Source: JBEICQ01 sp040383885 (lineage in GTDB: Bacteria > Bacteroidota > Bacteroidia > UBA4408). Taken from it: a stretch of DNA of 7,511 bases. Below are positions 6,809 through 7,511 of the stretch, piece by piece. Each line of letters opens with the position of its first letter. Within the stretch, counting starts at the first letter, position 1. Position numbers and translations under genes: made by a program. The notes beneath the pieces were generated by a model. That model was not told the origin of the DNA. It saw nothing but the letters and a program-made list of their open reading frames with translations, and did no database searches. The stretch lies in NCBI GenBank assembly GCA_040383885.1, contig JBEICQ010000101.1, positions 1 to 7,511 on the forward strand, written 5' to 3'.

Positions 6809-6814
6809 TCTTTG
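6807..6814 (+). promoter_or_regulatory. TAnnTTTG -7-like element before miaB
   Basis: TATCTTTG fits the Bacteroidota -7 consensus at all six fixed bases and sits 22 nt before the miaB ATG (6837). I see no TTG at the expected distance upstream (region about 6780-6790), so only half of the promoter is supported. The element overlaps the last two bases of the hairpin after korB. It suggests miaB may have its own promoter. Confidence 0.4.
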
Positions 6815-6836
6815 TGTTCCATTTTTGATTCAATCC

Positions 6837-7511
6837 ATGGAAGAACTGCTTCCCGAAGAACTCCAGGGTTCGCCGGTTATACTCTCAAGTCCCTCGGCCC
6901 ATACCCGCAAACTCTACATTGAGAGTTACGGTTGTCAGATGAATTTTTCCGACAGTGAAATCGTTGCATCTATTCTCTCCGAGAACGGATTTTCCACGGT
7001 GAGTGATTACCGTGAGGCCGATGTGGTATTGCTCAATACTTGTGCCATCAGGGACAACGCGGAGCAGAGGGTACGCAACAGACTTAATGAATTTAAGCAG
7101 ATAAAAGCCCGCAGGCCATCGCTCATGGTTGGTATGCTTGGATGCATGGCGGAAAGGCTGAAAGCCCAATTACTAGAGCAGGAAAAACTGGTAGATCTTG
7201 TTGCAGGTCCTGATGCCTACCGCGATTTACCCAACCTGATTCAACAGGTGCAGGGTGGACAAAAAGCGGTGAATGTGCTTTTGTCCAGAGAAGAAACTTA
7301 CGCCGACATCAGCCCCGTAAGATTAGACGCAAATGGAATTACAGCTTTTATCTCCATCATGAGGGGTTGCGACAACATGTGCTCCTTCTGTGTGGTTCCA
7401 TTTACCCGTGGCAGGGAGCGAAGCCGCGACCCCGAATCCATTGTAGAAGAAGCAAGGCAACTTTTTAATCAAGGTTATCGTGAGGTCACGCTGCTGGGGC
7501 AGAATGTGAAC
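6837..7511 (+). CDS. miaB: tRNA-2-methylthio-N6-dimethylallyladenosine synthase MiaB (3' end outside window)
   Basis: MiaB is a radical-SAM methylthiotransferase that converts i6A to ms2i6A at position 37 of tRNAs reading codons that begin with U. The first 225 residues are present and the frame is still open at the right edge; about 440-480 is usual, so roughly half is missing. The N-terminal MTTase domain has the three cluster cysteines C33 (SYGCQMN), C69 (NTCAIRD) and C103 (GCMAER). The radical-SAM motif is C178, C182, C185 (CDNMCSFC), followed by VVPFTRGRERSR, which is diagnostic of MiaB against RimO and MtaB. LLGQNVN at the edge is also MiaB wording. The start at 6837 gives a short leader of about 24 residues before the conserved KLYIESYGCQ, normal in Bacteroidota. 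It lies 42 nt after korB and may be transcribed from its own promoter. Confidence 0.95.
   Translation, partial: MEELLPEELQGSPVILSSPSAHTRKLYIESYGCQMNFSDSEIVASILSENGFSTVSDYREADVVLLNTCAIRDNAEQRVRNRLNEFKQIKARRPSLMVGMLGCMAERLKAQLLEQEKLVDLVAGPDAYRDLPNLIQQVQGGQKAVNVLLSREETYADISPVRLDANGITAFISIMRGCDNMCSFCVVPFTRGRERSRDPESIVEEARQLFNQGYREVTLLGQNVN

Noticed and set aside
6837..7511. Assignment of the last gene to RimO or MtaB
   Set aside because: The sequence after the radical-SAM cysteines (VVPFTRGRERSR) is that of MiaB, not the corresponding RimO or MtaB wording.

Overview
The window is a compact stretch with every gene on the + strand, and it reads as chromosomal DNA of a member of the Bacteroidota. 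Four observations support this. (1) The succinate dehydrogenase is the three-subunit type with a single five-helix cytochrome b, in the order sdhC-sdhA-sdhB, and its wording (for example ALSGLFL, NRKARPV, HKKYTP) is that of Bacteroidota proteins. (2) A BshA-type glycosyltransferase of bacillithiol synthesis lies beside it. (3) The clearest promoter-like sequence has the Bacteroidota form (TTG, 19-nt spacer, TAnnTTTG) rather than -35/-10 boxes. (4) There is little Shine-Dalgarno signal before the starts. I cannot name the genus.

Layout: 2-739 is the 3' part of bshA, entering from the left edge. 740-851 is a short intergenic gap with a good promoter candidate. 852-4312 is sdhCAB, with a 4-nt sdhC/sdhA overlap and a 12-nt sdhA/sdhB gap. 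4330-5307 is a long-chain polyprenyl diphosphate synthase 17 nt after sdhB. 5304-5729 is a small MORN-repeat lipoprotein overlapping it by 4 nt. 5760-6794 is the beta subunit of a 2-oxoglutarate:ferredoxin oxidoreductase (korB-like). 6795-6836 holds a small hairpin and a second TAnnTTTG element. 6837-7511 is the 5' part of miaB, running off the right edge.

Functionally the middle of the window is a respiratory/TCA neighbourhood. KorB helps make succinyl-CoA, SDH oxidises the succinate that follows, and the electrons go through the cytochrome b to menaquinone, whose isoprenoid tail is the kind of product the polyprenyl synthase makes. The tight spacing suggests that sdhCAB, the prenyl synthase and the lipoprotein are cotranscribed, possibly with korB. 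bshA (low-molecular-weight thiol) and miaB (tRNA modification) look like independent housekeeping neighbours.

I found no mobile element, CRISPR array, RNA gene or phage-like module, and nothing I would call an undescribed system. The points worth a second look are modest: a prenyl synthase and lipoprotein coupled behind sdhB, a KorB without its alpha subunit beside it, a long external loop in SdhC, the sdhA start choice, and the promoter and terminator elements.
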